Below, piece by piece: positions 4,816 through 5,068 of a stretch of DNA of 5,068 bases. Below the pieces are notes generated by a model. It was not told the origin of the DNA. It was given only the letters and a program-made list of their open reading frames with translations, and did no database searches. Positions within the stretch are counted from its first letter, which is position 1. Each line of letters opens with the position of its first letter. The position numbers and the translations under genes are program-made. Source of the stretch: Nitrospinaceae bacterium (lineage in GTDB: Bacteria > Nitrospinota > Nitrospinia > Nitrospinales > VA-1). The stretch spans positions 1 through 5,068 of the forward strand of contig JAJDBA010000144.1 of assembly GCA_029261675.1 (NCBI GenBank), given 5' to 3'.

Positions 4816-4940
4816 CTTCTTTTTTTTAGAGAAGTTTTTTGTAAACCATTTTAGTTAAAAAGTATGATATAGTTTAGTCATTAGGCTTCGCCGTCAGGAA
4901 GCTTCGCAGTCAATACGCTTCGCTGTCAATGCAGAACATT
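4798..4940 (-). repeat. Right arm of 143-bp inverted repeat
   Basis: The reverse complement of 1-143 with two substitutions (4932, 4908). Its inner edge cuts the NAPDY fragment. The similarity has a clear inner end: 4791-4797 does not match 144-150 without a gap. Beyond 4940 the window continues into other repeat units. Confidence 0.93.
4814..4840 (+). terminator. Weak terminator-like hairpin in right repeat
   Basis: AACTTCT (4814-4820), a nine-base loop, AGAAGTT (4830-4836), then four further Ts. The stem is short and AT-rich, so activity is doubtful. Because it lies in the inverted repeat, the mirror copy near 101-127 points the other way, so both would stop transcription leaving the module. 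Confidence 0.3.
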
Positions 4941-5042
4941 TGTTGATTAATGTTGTTTGTTATACCGAACATTTTGGTTACCATTTTTCCTGACAGCGAA
5001 GCTTCCTGACGGCGAAGCCATTTGACAGCGAAGCATTCTGAC
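4884..5042 (+). repeat. Inverted and direct TGACRGCGAAGC repeats
   Basis: On the plus strand, units start at 4991, 5007 and 5023, with TGAC again at 5039, all exactly 16 bp apart. 4991-5019 is identical to 29-57 and is the inverted complement of 4884-4912 with one mismatch, so a second, shorter hairpin (loop about 4913-4990) begins inside the right arm. After 5042 a small GCGGC-TAC-GCCGC stem lies at 5050-5062. No gene was found from 4816 to 5068. Confidence 0.75.
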
Positions 5043-5068
5043 TTTGGTTGCGGCTACGCCGCGCTATG

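Noticed and set aside
4991..5042. Plasmid iterons / replication origin
   Set aside because: No replication protein gene, no AT-rich unwinding region paired with the units, and the units also occur within mobile-looking inverted repeats.
1..5068. Shufflon-type invertible fibre locus
   Set aside because: No site-specific recombinase gene and no short conserved crossover sites; all fibre pieces point the same way. The outer inverted repeats are reported separately.

Overview
The window is an AT-rich accessory stretch built from broken C-terminal pieces of tail-fibre-like proteins with intramolecular chaperone (peptidase S74 / endosialidase C-terminal) domains. Three small intact genes and several palindromic elements are lodged among the pieces. 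The S74 dialect (SSREYKENI, GFIAEDVPDLVA, VLTKVVQEQQ; glycine-rich GNVGIGTTAPTEKLEV heads) and the DUF1640-like and clan AA protease genes fit a Gram-negative environmental bacterium, perhaps Desulfobacterota. That placement is recall-based and weak. There is no tRNA, rRNA, CRISPR array, transposase or recombinase gene in view.

Layout. 1-143 is the left arm of a 143-bp inverted repeat whose partner is 4798-4940 (two mismatches). It abuts a coiled-coil S74 tail remnant (141-230). A small membrane-anchored protein (320-598) follows, then, in the same frame, a start-less S74 module (599-1021). 1083-1272 is non-coding with a perfect 19-bp hairpin. 1273-1656 is a frameshifted S74 module of another subtype. 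A DUF1640-like coiled-coil membrane protein lies on the minus strand (1663-1914) behind a consensus sigma70 promoter. 1992-2383 duplicates 791-1082, and inside it sits a 91-bp hairpin element with a 9-bp target duplication; the empty site is preserved in the first copy. A tiny S74 relic (2504-2530) and an intact retropepsin-like aspartic protease (2555-2917) come next, again followed in frame by a start-less S74 module (2927-3292). A 307-bp foldback element (3301-3607) separates this from a longer tail-fibre gene (3608-4691) that has lost its 5' end and carries two compensating frameshifts. A final head fragment (4684-4815) runs into the right inverted repeat, and 16-bp-period repeats fill the end.

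How it works together. I see no operon. The S74 pieces look like relics or silent cassettes sharing a GC-rich head sequence that could serve as recombination homology, while the small cargo genes keep ribosome binding sites and intact frames. The most notable items are the MITE with its built-in empty-site control (terminal sequence resembling IS1), the repeat-bounded array of S74 cassettes, and a T TTT TTC slippery site with an upstream Shine-Dalgarno-like motif at the first frameshift.
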